From positions 46,358 to 110,357 of the forward strand of contig VZSF01008218.1 in assembly GCA_013398295.1 (NCBI GenBank): a stretch of DNA of 64,000 nt, read 5' to 3'. This document shows, piece by piece, positions 49,942 through 60,614 of the stretch. The translations under genes and the position numbers were made by a program. Position 1 is the stretch's first letter. Each line of letters opens with the position of its first letter. Source of the stretch: Chionis minor. Its lineage: Eukaryota > Chordata > Aves > Charadriiformes > Chionididae. The notes beneath the pieces are model-generated. The model worked only from the letters and a program-made list of their open reading frames with translations. It had not been told where the DNA came from and did no database searches.

Positions 49942-50003
49942 TGTCTCAGAATGTGTCTGAATACCGGTGTGGTAATAACGCATCATATGCATCCTTGACT
50001 CAG
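49942..50003 (+). other. candidate exon, extracellular-looking peptide, product unknown
   Basis: It has the best splice borders in the window: a pyrimidine-rich tract from 49914 ends in CCCACAG at 49941, and CAG|GTAAGA marks the donor at 50004. Two frames are closed. The open one takes one base from the previous exon, reads 20 codons from SQNVSEYRCGNN, and ends in complete-codon phase. It has one Cys and two N-glycosylation sequons (NVS, NAS). Its phases fit the candidates at 34746 and 55027. At 62 bases it is too short to identify a family. Confidence 0.33.
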
Positions 50004-50052
50004 GTAAGAGTAATAGAGGAGTAGTTTACTGAAGCTCATGAGATAATTGTCT

Positions 50053-50173
50053 TCTTTTTTGTCCCCCGTCCCCGTCCCCCCCNNNNNNNNNNNNNNNNNN
50101 NNNNNNNNNNNNNNNNNNNNNNNNNNNNNNNNNNNNNNNNNCCCCCCCCCCCCCCCCCCCCCCCTTTTTTTCT
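50053..50173. other. sequence gap inside a C-rich tract
   Basis: GTCCCCCGTCCCCGTCCCCCCC precedes 59 N residues (50083-50141). These are followed by 23 C residues (50142-50164) and a T/C tract. The gap is probably a collapsed C-rich simple repeat, G-rich on the minus strand, that stalled sequencing. Confidence 0.9.
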
Positions 50174-51257
50174 CTTCTTTTTAACATCAGAAAGGTGGTT
50201 CTAAGAGAAAACAAACAAAGGAATTTATACTGCTTCTCACAGCAGGCTTCTTGTGGAACTTACCAAGTGTAATTTTATTTATTTATTTTTATCTGCTACT
50301 GACATAAATGGTACATCTACTGAAAAGTCAACACTGGCCACTACTGTTTTTACTTGAAACACAGGAAGAATTTAATGACATATACGCTGCTTTGGAGAGT
50401 AGTTGAGGGGTTTGGGTACTGCTATGTTTCCTTTACTGTCGTTGAGGATGTCATGCTTTCTCCTTTTGAGTGTATAGATAAAGAGTGTTTTTCTCTGATA
50501 GCTGTATTGTCATGGTATTTGAGTATCACGAAATCTTTCATGGGCCCATTGTTGAGCACGTGTGTAGCAAGAAGTTATCCATGGCCCGGTGCATTTACTT
50601 AGTTAAGGGATAAGATAGGCAGTGAATAAAAGAAAGAAAATACTGTTTTCCTTACTTTTATATTTGAGGTGAAGCAGAAAGCACTGTGTACAGTGGTTAA
50701 GCCAAAATGTCTGTGTCACTGTATGGACTCAAGTATCCTAATTCTTGGTCCATGAATTTAATAACTAAAACACCCCATGCAATACAAATGTTTACGTCAA
50801 AGGCGTACATGCTTCTCAGGTAATTTTAATGATATGTCCTTTATCACTGCTGTCTACAAAGTGCTTGTTTTCATTGTCTCAAGAGTTAGTTCTCTTGTCT
50901 GGATCATTCTCACTTTCCCAAGTCACTTACCTTTTACTTTTGTAATCTGGCAATATATTTGTACATCCTCTAAAACTTTCCACGGGATAAAATGAGCATA
51001 TTAAGCATGGTCCAAAGCACTGAATAATCATGGCAGCCTGTGCAGTTCAATATATAGTTGCTAATCCTGATGAATAAATCTCATCAAGTATAAAAATAAA
51101 TGAAACAGGTGAGAGGGGATGTAGACGGGCAGGTGAGAATTAACAATGCTGGGCATCTGACAGCATTATCCTCCCGATCACGTCAAAGAGTCTTCAACGC
51201 AGGCAGGATCTCTCTAGGAGACTCTCATCTGTAGTGGGTTGTTGGGTTTTTGTTTTG
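50174..51257. other. unique DNA, no gene recognised
   Basis: An 82-codon frame (50354-50602) and a 72-codon frame (50777-50995) have no recognisable motif. Confidence 0.5.
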
Positions 51258-51274
51258 TTTTTTTTTTTTTTTTT
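51258..51274. repeat. T17 homopolymer
   Basis: Seventeen T residues after a T/G-rich lead-in (51240-51257). Confidence 0.85.
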
Positions 51275-54200
51275 AATGATGTACAATTTACATTTTGGTA
51301 ACGGGCTTTCATTTACGTATGTGATATATTGCCCTTAAAAAGACTTTTTATTTTACTGAAGGATCCCTCTTTTTGTAACAGCCTACCTTTTCAGCAATTA
51401 CAAACCACCGATTCAGAACAGGAGCAATACCGTATCATTTAGTCTGTTCAACGCCACGGTTCTCTGAAGGTATTGTGAAGAGGGTGACAGCAGCCCAGCT
51501 CAGCTTTAATGGGTAGATGAGTAAGCCAGGGCTTTTTCATCAAACCACAAGTTTTTTCCTGTCCAGTAAACCCAAAAATCGAAATGATCCACACTATACT
51601 TTTCCGAGCTGTTCGCAAAAATAATTAAGTGTTATGTGATCACTCCTGATGCTGTGTCATTTCTTTGCTGAAGCTGATGCTATTATGGCTATAAACGACT
51701 ATAGCGTAACAGCTGTTTATCAAAATATTCATGAAAATTTTCTGTGACAGGAGAAATGGGCATACTTGTAATACTGTTTCCATGGAAAAAGATGCATGTG
51801 CTTAGATTTAGTCAAAATTATGGCATACTGTTCTAAATTTGACAGAACTAGTTCAACACGTAATCCATAATAAAATAGGAACTGAGGTATTTAAACACTA
51901 ATTCAGTGCATATCGGTTTGTATGCAAAGGCTCTGTTTAAGATATTGCAAAACAGGTTTTCTTAGGAAATGCTACCCAAGCTGTGGCATGTATCCAGTCC
52001 TGGGATATGAGTGAGGTCTTTATCTGGGGTCCAAGCTGTGGTTCCATGGTTTGCTGTCTCTGCCCAGTATAACAACTAGTGGATGTTACATGCATTTTTG
52101 ATTGATGAGGTACTGAGGACGATTTGGAAATATGAAAAACCATATTATTATAAAGATTACAGAACAGTGGGAAATGGAGCCAGGAATGTACCTATAATTT
52201 AGGGTAAAGAGTAATAATGAGTGCCCATAAAAATAAATAACCATGATGTTAAATAGACTGCAGATCATTTGCACCTTGAGGTTTTTCTCAGATTTTGTGC
52301 CAGTAAAGAAATGTGGTAATAAGCCCTCGTGTTCTTAGCCAAAAGAGTTTCTTATGCACAAATATTATTTGTTTTAAGTCATTTGAATAGTCCCAGAAAT
52401 ATTTAGGACCATGAAGGGGAGGAGAGGAGGAAGGTGAAGTCAGAAGGTCATAAAAAGCCTTCGCTACTTTGAAGAAGTACTTTATGTTCAGATTGTCCTT
52501 GATCATATTCTTTTTTTTTATATTGCTTCTGACTCTTTCATAGCTGATAATGCCATTCTGGTTGTAATTATTTCAGTTCTAGTCAATAAGAAATCATTTT
52601 TAATCACTGTAGACATGCAAAATGAATCTGTGGTTGCTGGCCAATTCTTATAGCAGTTCTGAAAGTTCTCTCTTGGCTTGTCCCTTCAATGTGTCAGTCA
52701 ATAAAAGTGTTTTGTGTCTTTCTTCCCTTAAAGACATGTTATTGCAGGTAGGTACTTTGGGCTACAGAGTGAAGGTTAGCTTTTCCTGTACTCACAAGTG
52801 TAGGAGAAAACGTAAGATCAGCTTTCATGGTTGAGGAATTAAAAGCGTCTGTCCCAATGTGTGTCCTTCCTCGTTGCGTCTGCTTTATCGCAGAAGAATT
52901 TGTTTGATAAAAATTGCCACGCTGACGATTCTTAAAAATAACATTCGAACATATCAATATTTGTTCACTGCCCGTGTTGTAATCAGGTTTGCATATAATG
53001 TAAGACATAATGTAGACATACAGTCTGTATGTGCTAATCAACATTAGAACTGCATTTTGCAGCTTCCCTTCTTTTCATTCTTGAGGTTTCATGGAATTTG
53101 TACACTAGTTATGTGTTTAACATTGCAGATCAGGGATTTCCATCTTCTGTACACAATTCAGGCAGTTTACAAATCACTTGGTTGTCATACTGTTGTGTAA
53201 GAATTTCTGTGGACATCTTCTTTCTCTCTGACTAAATTTATTGAGCCACAGTGAAAGGAAATTTGGAAAGCAACACGTTTTTAGTAAAATGTTTTTAGTT
53301 CAGTGAGAGGTGGAATGGTCAACAGCTTTCTCCGTGCTTTAAGTTCCCAAAGCAAAAAGGAAATTTGTCCTCTCCATTGAGATATAAACTAGCTTATTTT
53401 CAGTCATTTATCTGAAAAGTTGATGCTCACCATAGTAATTCATCAAACGTTTTTTCTGAAGTGTATCTGGCAGGGCTTCTTGGCACCAGCCTTTGAAATT
53501 CTAAGAGTTCTTGCATCCTGTGGGAACAGAGTGACTCGCTCTTCTTGTTGCACATCTGGAAGGAATGTTGCTGCCTTTTTTGTTTCAACAGGGGGAGGTC
53601 GTTAGGATAGTGATTTCACCTCTAAACTGTGTGCTAGTATTTTCACATTTTTGAAGATGAAAGAGGAAAAATGCTATTATTTATAAACTATATTCATATT
53701 GCAGTTTCTAATTGCAAACCATAAAATAATTGTTGCGTAAGAATAACAATGGGAGCATAAAAATAGCAGGAAAGATTTACTGCGTGTTATCATTAAAGAC
53801 TTCAGTAACTATATCAGTGCTTTACTGGGCCATTCATGAGGAGTCAGAGGCTGTTCTGTGGTATATTTATGTAGTGTGTGTTAACCCTATTGTGTTATTT
53901 AACATCATCAGGCACTCCAGTTAAATTAAACATAGATGCTTCTGTTGAATTTAATTGTCCTTCTTAATGATCTAGAAAGCTTAGTAGAACTTCAGAGAAA
54001 AAAAAAAAAAAAGGATTTTCATTGTGAATTTAAGAAAATATTTTAACAGTGAATTTAGTTATTAGGAAAAGTTCCTACTTAGTACTTCATTCTACAACCT
54101 TGTCTGAATGTCAAGAAGTGTCTTAATTCCTTGTTGCAAAAAATCGGTTGTGAATGTTTATGCTTGATTATTTAAATTATTTATTCCAATTAAAACATCT

Positions 54201-55026
54201 GAATTCAGTTTACTAATGTAAACAAAATGAGCTAAAAGCTGATTCTCCTTCTTGTGAAGCGTTTTTTTTATTTAATAGGATCAATTACATTACTTGACCT
54301 AGTCCAGCAAAACATCTGAACAGTCACTTAAATTCCATTACATGCTTTTGTCTTTTGCTGAATATGGATGATTTTAAGCATATGCCTAAAAGACTTATTG
54401 AATGAGAGACTACTGAAACAGGGGTTAATGCTGTTTGCAAGCTTTATGATACTAAAAATCTAGAAAAGATTGAATTTGGTTTAATATTTCAATGAAAAAT
54501 GGTATAAGGCGGAATGCCAACAGGAGATGCATTAATAATCCATAAACCTGTGGTAGCCAACTAATTTGGGACATCATAGGAAATCTTGGCTTTATGCTGG
54601 CCAATATTTCTGACACGACTTTCCATCAATAAGTGCAGGATATACTAAACTGGGTTATTAATCTGCAAGGAAGAAACTAAAATCCAGAGAGCTCTGATTT
54701 CTGTTCAGGAAGACCTTTTTTTTTTTAGGCATTAAATTTTAATCCAGTGTATTAAAAAAGAAAAAAGACATTCTGTATTGTTATTGTAGACTCCAGCGGA
54801 ATGTTTTCAAATTACTAATTAGTGGCAAAATGTCAGTAATCTTTCATGAGAGAGTCTTTTTCCTTCCATTTCTGATTCAGTCTCCCACATCTCTTCATTC
54901 CTGACTGGAAGTCTTTGCATAATGGTCTAATACGTATTTACTACTACAACTAATAGTAAGTATCATAATATATGGGCACACTGTATTATCGGTCTTTCTT
55001 CTTGTTTCTGCGCTACCATAATTAAG
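51275..55026. other. unique AT-rich DNA, no gene recognised
   Basis: Includes short homopolymers (A13 at about 54000, T10 at about 54718). No repeat family or RNA gene recognised. Short frames only. Confidence 0.5.
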
Positions 55027-55163
55027 TGGTCTATGGTACAAGGAATTGTGCAATCGAAAGTTCGACATTTTCAACAATATACCGAGAAGCAGAATCCAAA
55101 TATAAATCAGTTAGAAGAGTTAGTGGACGTTTACGATCTCACAGTGTTCACTGTCCTTGGCAG
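55027..55163 (+). other. candidate exon, helical peptide, product unknown
   Basis: The pyrimidine tract TCTTTCTTCTTGTTTCTG precedes AAG at 55024-55026, and CAG|GTATGT gives a consensus donor at 55164. The phase-0 frame reads 45 codons including KVRHFQQYTEKQNPN and LEELVDVYDL. It looks like a charged, amphipathic helical domain and ends two bases into a codon. A second frame (two bases first) is also open, so the choice rests on phase agreement with the neighbouring candidates. No family recognised. The length of 137 bases is typical for an internal vertebrate exon. Confidence 0.35.
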
Positions 55164-56152
55164 GTATGTTTGCTTCCTTGTGGCTTGCCAACAGGGTTTC
55201 CTATGTCGGCTGCTGAAATTTGAAGTATCTCATGTGGCTGGTATTTGGCATTTGCTTTTAAATGAACACAATGAGGGTTTAGGCTGAATAACGGGTTAGA
55301 TTCGATTTCAAAATTCCATGAATATTTTTTTATTTACTCAGAAAAGTTTTTACTTTCACCTTCCTATTTCATAGGAATGTCATATGTTCAACTGTCTCAT
55401 AAAGTTTCCCCAATGTTAGTCTGAATTGTCATATGAGCGGCTGTTCCCCTGTTCTCTGTCTATTCTGGAATATTCAAATTCACGTAATTCATGTTATCCC
55501 ACCTGGAGTCTTGTATGATATTATTGTTTCCATAGCATGGAATGATCTTGGTTAAGGCTTCTAGCTACATGAAGATGCTGTTGCCTTACTAATACGAACG
55601 TTAAAAATGTAGCCCTCTGACTATAGGCGATTAATATATTCACCTTCAATAAACAGGTTTGAAAGGATAAATTTTATCTGTGGTTTCACATTCCTTCTCC
55701 TTGAAATCCTGTGAAACAGAGTGAAGGTTTCCTCCCATTGTTTCACTTAGAATTGCAACAGATCTGGTTTTTTTTTTTTTCTTTGTTAAACTTATGTCTC
55801 CTCCCTTTGGGCTCTTGCATTTTGGATTTTCTTGTATCTTGGATTTTCCCTATCTGTTTCAAATGACAGTGTTTTTCATCTAAGAAGATTTGGAAACAGC
55901 ACCACTGCGATATGCAACGTGATTTGACAGTGGTCAGAAACTGTCCCTGTGGAGCTGTATCTGTCAGGCCTCTGAGAATTAGGTTCCCAGGCTCGTAGTC
56001 TCTCTCTGAACGTTGCGTCTGAGCTGACTCATCCGAACTAACTTCTGAAGAACTTAACAAATCTGTCCTCAAGCTTAGTTTACTGTCAATGTGTCAATAT
56101 GAAAAATATAGCCAATATATTGACTGTTTTGAGAAGAATGTGAAGTTAATAG
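55164..56152. other. unique DNA, no gene recognised
   Basis: A minus-strand frame of 109 codons (55743-56072) is basic and serine-rich, but has no motif or splice support. T13 run near 55767. Confidence 0.5.
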
Positions 56153-56218
56153 AATCACAGAATAATCAGGGTTGGAAGGGACCTCTGCGGATCATCTAGT
56201 CCAACCCTGCTCCTTTTA
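56153..56218 (-). mobile_element. CR1 LINE, very short 3'-end fragment
   Basis: AGAATCACAGAATAATCAGG followed by GTTGGAAGGGACCTCTG and ATCTAGTCCAACC is the reverse of a CR1 3' tail. It is opposite in orientation to the CR1 piece starting at 56297, so it is a separate insertion or a rearranged fragment. The roughly 78 bases between the two are not recognisably CR1. Confidence 0.85.
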
Positions 56219-56296
56219 GACTGCAAATTCTTATACAGCAGCTTGGTCACTATGGATTCCCTCGCTGCTGATCTCTTAAAAGAGACTAACTAATAA

Positions 56297-57530
56297 GCCA
56301 GCATGGCTTCCCCAAGGGCAAGTCCCTCCTGAACAACCTAGTGGCCTCCTTTGATGGAGTGACTACATCAGTGGACAAGTGAAGTAGTTTTGGATGTTGT
56401 CTATCTAGACTTCTGTAAGGCCTTTGACACATCCTTCTCTCTAATTTGGAGAAATGTGGATTGGATGGGTGGACTTTTAGGTGGGTGAGGAAGTGGTTGG
56501 ATCATTGCATCCAGAGGGTAGTGGTCAACAGCTCAATGTCCAGATGGAGATGGGTGACAAGTGGTGACCCTCGGGGGTCCATACTGCGACCAGTACTGTT
56601 TTAACTTCTCATCAGTGATACAGGCAGAGGCATTGAGTGCACCCTCAGCAGGTTTGCAGATGGCACCAAGCTGAGTGATGGGGTCGATGCACCTGAGGGA
56701 AGGGATGCCATCCAGAGGGACCTGGACAGGCTTGAGAGGTGGGCCTGTGCAAATTTCATGAAGTTCAACAAGGCCAAGTGCAAGGTCTTGCACCTGGGTC
56801 GGGGCAACCTCTGGCATCAATGCAGGCTGGGGGACGAAGGGATTGAGAGCAGCCGTGCCGAGGAGGAGCTGGGGGTACTGGTGCATGAAATGCTGTATAT
56901 GAGCTGGCAATATCTGCTGGCGGCCCAGAGGCCGACCATATCCTGGGCTGCATCAAAAGAGGAGTGGCCAGCAGGTCGAGGGAGATGATTTTGCCCCTCT
57001 GCACTGCTCTTGTGAGACCCCACCTGGGGTACTGTGTCTAGCTCTGGAGTCCTCAGCACAGAAAAGACGTGGACCTGTTGGAGCTGGTCCAGAGGAGGGC
57101 CACGAAGATGATCAGAGGGTTGGAGCACTGGTAAGAAAAAAGCCTGAGAGAGTTGGGGTTGTTCAGCCTGGAGAAGAGATGGCTCTGGGGAGACTTTAGC
57201 GCAGCCTTCCAGTACTTAAAGGGGGCTTATGAGAAAGATGGAGACAAACTTTTTAGCAGGGCCTGTTGCACTAGGACAAGGGGTGATGGCTTTAAACGAA
57301 AAGAGGGAAGATTTAGACTAGATAGAAGGCAGAAAGTTTTTACAGTGAGGGTAGTGAAATGCTGGAACGGGTTGCCCAGAGAGGCGGTAGATGCCCCATC
57401 CCTGGAAACATTCCGAGTCAGGTTGGATGGGGCTCTGAGAAACCTGACGTAGTTGAAGACGTCCCTGCTCATTGCAGGGGTTGTTGGACTAGGTGACCTT
57501 TAAAGGTCCCTTCCCACCCAAACTATTCTA
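56297..57530 (+). mobile_element. CR1 LINE, 3' half of reverse-transcriptase ORF2 (pseudogene)
   Basis: About 1.23 kb of CR1, 5'-truncated inside the reverse transcriptase. Family text runs from AGCATGGCTTCCCCAAGGGC through CTCAATGTCCAGATGGAGAT, ATGAAGTTCAACAAGGCCAA and GATGATCAGAGGG to the tail TTTAAAGGTCCCTTCCCACC. The catalytic motif, FADD in the family, reads FADG here (56653-56664), and frameshifts and stops break the frame. The C-terminal 99 codons (57153-57452) remain open, as expected for a moderately young copy. The 3' octamer repeats are replaced by a T-run at 57531. Confidence 0.95.
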
Positions 57531-58236
57531 TTTTTTTTTTAACTCTATTCTGCATTACTGCAAGTAACAGACTTTCAGAAAACGCTGCATCATTTGGTAG
57601 AAATTTCCTTTTCACCTGTGTAAAAGCTTGTTATAAGCTTGCTGACAGGAAACATATTGGAATTAAAATGTATGATTTTACAAAATATTCCTATATAGTT
57701 TGATATAATTTTATGATTGGGCTTCCTTCTTGCCATAAAAAAGTTTTTAGTGGATTCTACAGTGCTAATCTCCTTGGAATTTAGTAATTATCACACCCAA
57801 AGTAGATATTAAGTGTGACATTCCAGAAAGGATTATTACCTTCCATCATCTAGCTAAGCAGGAGCTATGACTAGCGCATTTCTTTTTAAAGAGAGAATGG
57901 ACAAATGAGGGATTTCTAGTTTCAAATCGTGCAGCCACCAGCACTAGAAAGTGAAGGAGGAACTTTTGGTGAGCACCTGCAGGCAGCAGAACAGAGATAC
58001 CTCCGGGGGTGGATTGTGCTCTTTCCAGCATTCATACCTATAAGAAACAAATGGAAAAACGGTGCGATGAAGGATGATGTTTATGTTCTTGATCTGTATA
58101 TAACTCATCAAAGAAATTATATGCCTTTCCCTGCTAGATCTGAAATAGCAACGTCTAGGGTAAAGATAGTGTGATGCATCCCTCTGGGAATGTAATAGTG
58201 CTTATTCCATGAAGCTTATAGAGTTTTTATGGTTTC
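57531..58236. other. unique DNA right of CR1, no gene recognised
   Basis: AT-rich. An 81-codon frame (57929-58174) has no motif. Nothing else recognised. Confidence 0.5.
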
Positions 58237-58440
58237 CAGCAGGGGTACCCAAATGATGTGGCCAGCCAGACTAATTTGTCCATCCTCTGTTCCGTTTCTG
58301 GCTGCTCCCTTTCTCAGGAGCCCCTCCAACCCTGCCATGGAGTGTGCTGTAGCCCTGATGAATTGTTCTGGCAGCGACAGCCCGTTCCTGGCTAGTCTTT
58401 TTCCCATGAGCCCTTCAGGAATGGGCAAAGACTTAGCTGT
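58237..58440. mobile_element. possible hAT-family DNA transposon relic
   Basis: The block begins CAGCAGGGGTACCCAAATGA and continues GTGGCCAGCCAGACTAATTTG. This resembles the CAGGGGT.CCCAA..GGCC start of non-autonomous hAT elements in vertebrates. It is GC-richer than its flanks. I could not find the matching inverted end (TTTGGG..CCCCTG) or 8-base target duplications. An unclassified old repeat or chance similarity remain possible. Confidence 0.25.
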
Positions 58441-58525
58441 GTAAATGTGCTATAAAGTTAACACTTAAATTCCAGACCTGCTGCTTATGCACAGATCAAC
58501 TTACCATACTGTGTATGTGCTGTAG

Positions 58526-58613
58526 GTCTGGTCGCTCAACAGAGAACTCGATCAAACTAGGGCTAACTGCTGCCGCAGAAAAGCTGGATGAGTACTCCTG
58601 GTTTAAGGAGTGA
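58526..58613 (+). other. candidate terminal coding exon, product unknown
   Basis: A moderate acceptor (..TGTGTATGTGCTGTAG) ends at 58525. In the phase left by the candidate ending at 55163, the segment reads 28 codons with the C terminus AAEKLDEYSWFKE and TGA at 58611-58613. AATAAA follows at 58662-58667, a normal place for a short 3' UTR. The peptide is protein-like but not one I recognise, and the acceptor is not strong. Confidence 0.28.
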
Positions 58614-58661
58614 ATGAAAGCATTGACAATGTAAGTAATGAAGATCTAAAACGACGACATT

Positions 58662-58667
58662 AATAAA
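58662..58667 (+). promoter_or_regulatory. AATAAA polyadenylation-like hexamer
   Basis: Canonical hexamer 48 bases after the stop of the candidate terminal exon at 58526. Such hexamers are frequent in this AT-rich window, so it matters only if that exon is real. Confidence 0.25.
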
Positions 58668-60590
58668 TGGTAAAAATTGAATTTGGAATAGGGTTTTTAA
58701 ATTGATATTTATGGAACTTTTTGAGCTGTTTGCTTGCTAATGTTTTCTTGCGAAAATTCCAAGTTTATCCTTCAAACTTTTTAAGAGATCTTTTTCAACT
58801 TTGAAAACACCCTAGGTATGCAAGAACTTTATCATACCCAGGCATCATTTGAATCAAGAAAAAAGTTGACTTTTACGTTATCATAACAGTAAAAAAAAAT
58901 TAAAAAACCAAACAAAAACCCCACAAACTTTTAAACCGCCTTTTGGCGATTCACTTGGCTTTATGTTTTTGATGTAAGGGCAATCTATTCTGAGATACAG
59001 TACCAGTCTTTCCAATTTGCTTTGGCTCTCACCTCCTCAAGGGTAAGGGTAGTAAGCTGAGGACTATTTCAAATACGTTCTTCCTATAGTAGTATAATAA
59101 CTAGTTGGCTGTCCATCTTTTACAGAAGTCAGCACACTATGAAAGGAAATTATATTAATATTGGATTTTATAATGGATAATAAACATAAATAAGTTTAGA
59201 CTTAGAACGCTTAAGAAATTGGTACTACTGATGGTGTATTTTGTACTCAAACAGAGAAGTGATGAAGTTTTACCTCCTTTAACTGCTCCAGCCGTTGTGC
59301 TCGGTTCTAGTCCAGCAAAGACTTTGGAAAAGATCTTTAAGGTCTTGGTCAAGCAGAAAGGGAAAGTTAACCTTCAGCTCTAAATAGTGAGCTGTTTGGG
59401 TTTGTTTCGTTTTGGGTTTTTGTGGGTGGCAGTGGTTTTGGGTTTTTTTTCTTAGGGATTTTTTTGATCTCATTTTTCTGTGGTCTAAACTGTTACTGTA
59501 GTTCTATTGTGTAGTTAATTCAGCATTTCTGATTTTTAGAGAGCTGCTAGAGGGGCTGATTGAACATAAAGTGATCAAATATTAGTGAAAGTCTTACAGT
59601 AGATAATTTGGTAAGTGGAACTTGTTAGCTGCAAGTAGGAAAAAACCCGGAATTCTGTATTTTACCAATAATTTTTCTGACTTTCAAGTAATGATGCCTA
59701 TAGAAGAGGCAATGTATTGAGCATTTCATTAGATATTCAGAAGTCTATCTATAAAATATAACATAGTTTGGATACTAAAAGATCGGATTCTGAAGCAAAA
59801 GAAAAAGCACAGGTCTTTACAATAAGATTAAAATGTAAATTTTACAAAAGAGCATCAATACAAACATTGATCTCTTGTCTCTTTATAGTCTGTTAATTGC
59901 TGAGGAAAAAGTGTCTTCCCATTTGGATTACAGCTTTCGCGGGCATGCTATAATCACTGGAACAGGGTAATGACTTAATCTCCCTAAGGAGTTATCCCGT
60001 TGTAGTTTTCTGAGAGATATTAGGTATTTACCCACATGGCGTACACCATGAAATTCAAATTGAGCAATGAAAGAGATGTGATTCAATTCTCTACTACCTT
60101 CTGCTGGACGCAATTCCCAGTAGTACAGTACACGTAAAGGAAGAAGTTATATAATATCACAGTTTGACTGAAGTTATGTGTTTGTATTGCAATGCCTGGA
60201 TATCTTTCTGATGAACATCAATTGAGCGTCAATTGCATGTTGACTTCTTCACCTGGATCCGAAGGAAAAGTAGAAATAAACGATAGAAATGTGAATGGAT
60301 CATCTTGCGAAATCCCAGATGCTGCCTAAATTTTCTGCATACTTGTCCTTTCCCGTATGCCTATTTCAGTATTTCTGCCTGCCAAAGTAGTGCAGACTCC
60401 CCTTTTTTAGTTATGGGCACTTTGGATTGCCCCACAACTTTTTGTCTCGTTGGCATTTGCGTAGTCCAGTCCTGCAGCTCTGCTTCTCTGTCTCTGCCAG
60501 GCACTGTACTGCTTCCATCCCTTTTTATCCCTTAGCCTCCTAATGCTTCATGCAGGATTTGAGCGATACTAGGAGCCTCTTACGATTTTT
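58668..60590. other. unique DNA, no gene recognised
   Basis: T/G-rich tract about 59398-59466. No repeat family, RNA gene or exon recognised. Confidence 0.5.
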
Positions 60591-60614
60591 GTTGTTGTTG
60601 TTGTTGTTGTTGTT
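60591..60614. repeat. (GTT)8 microsatellite
   Basis: Eight GTT units followed by GATGATGG. Perfect array, likely polymorphic. Confidence 0.9.

Noticed and set aside
57153..57452. 99-codon plus-strand frame as an independent gene
   Set aside because: It is the C-terminal part of CR1 ORF2 within the LINE at 56297-57530.
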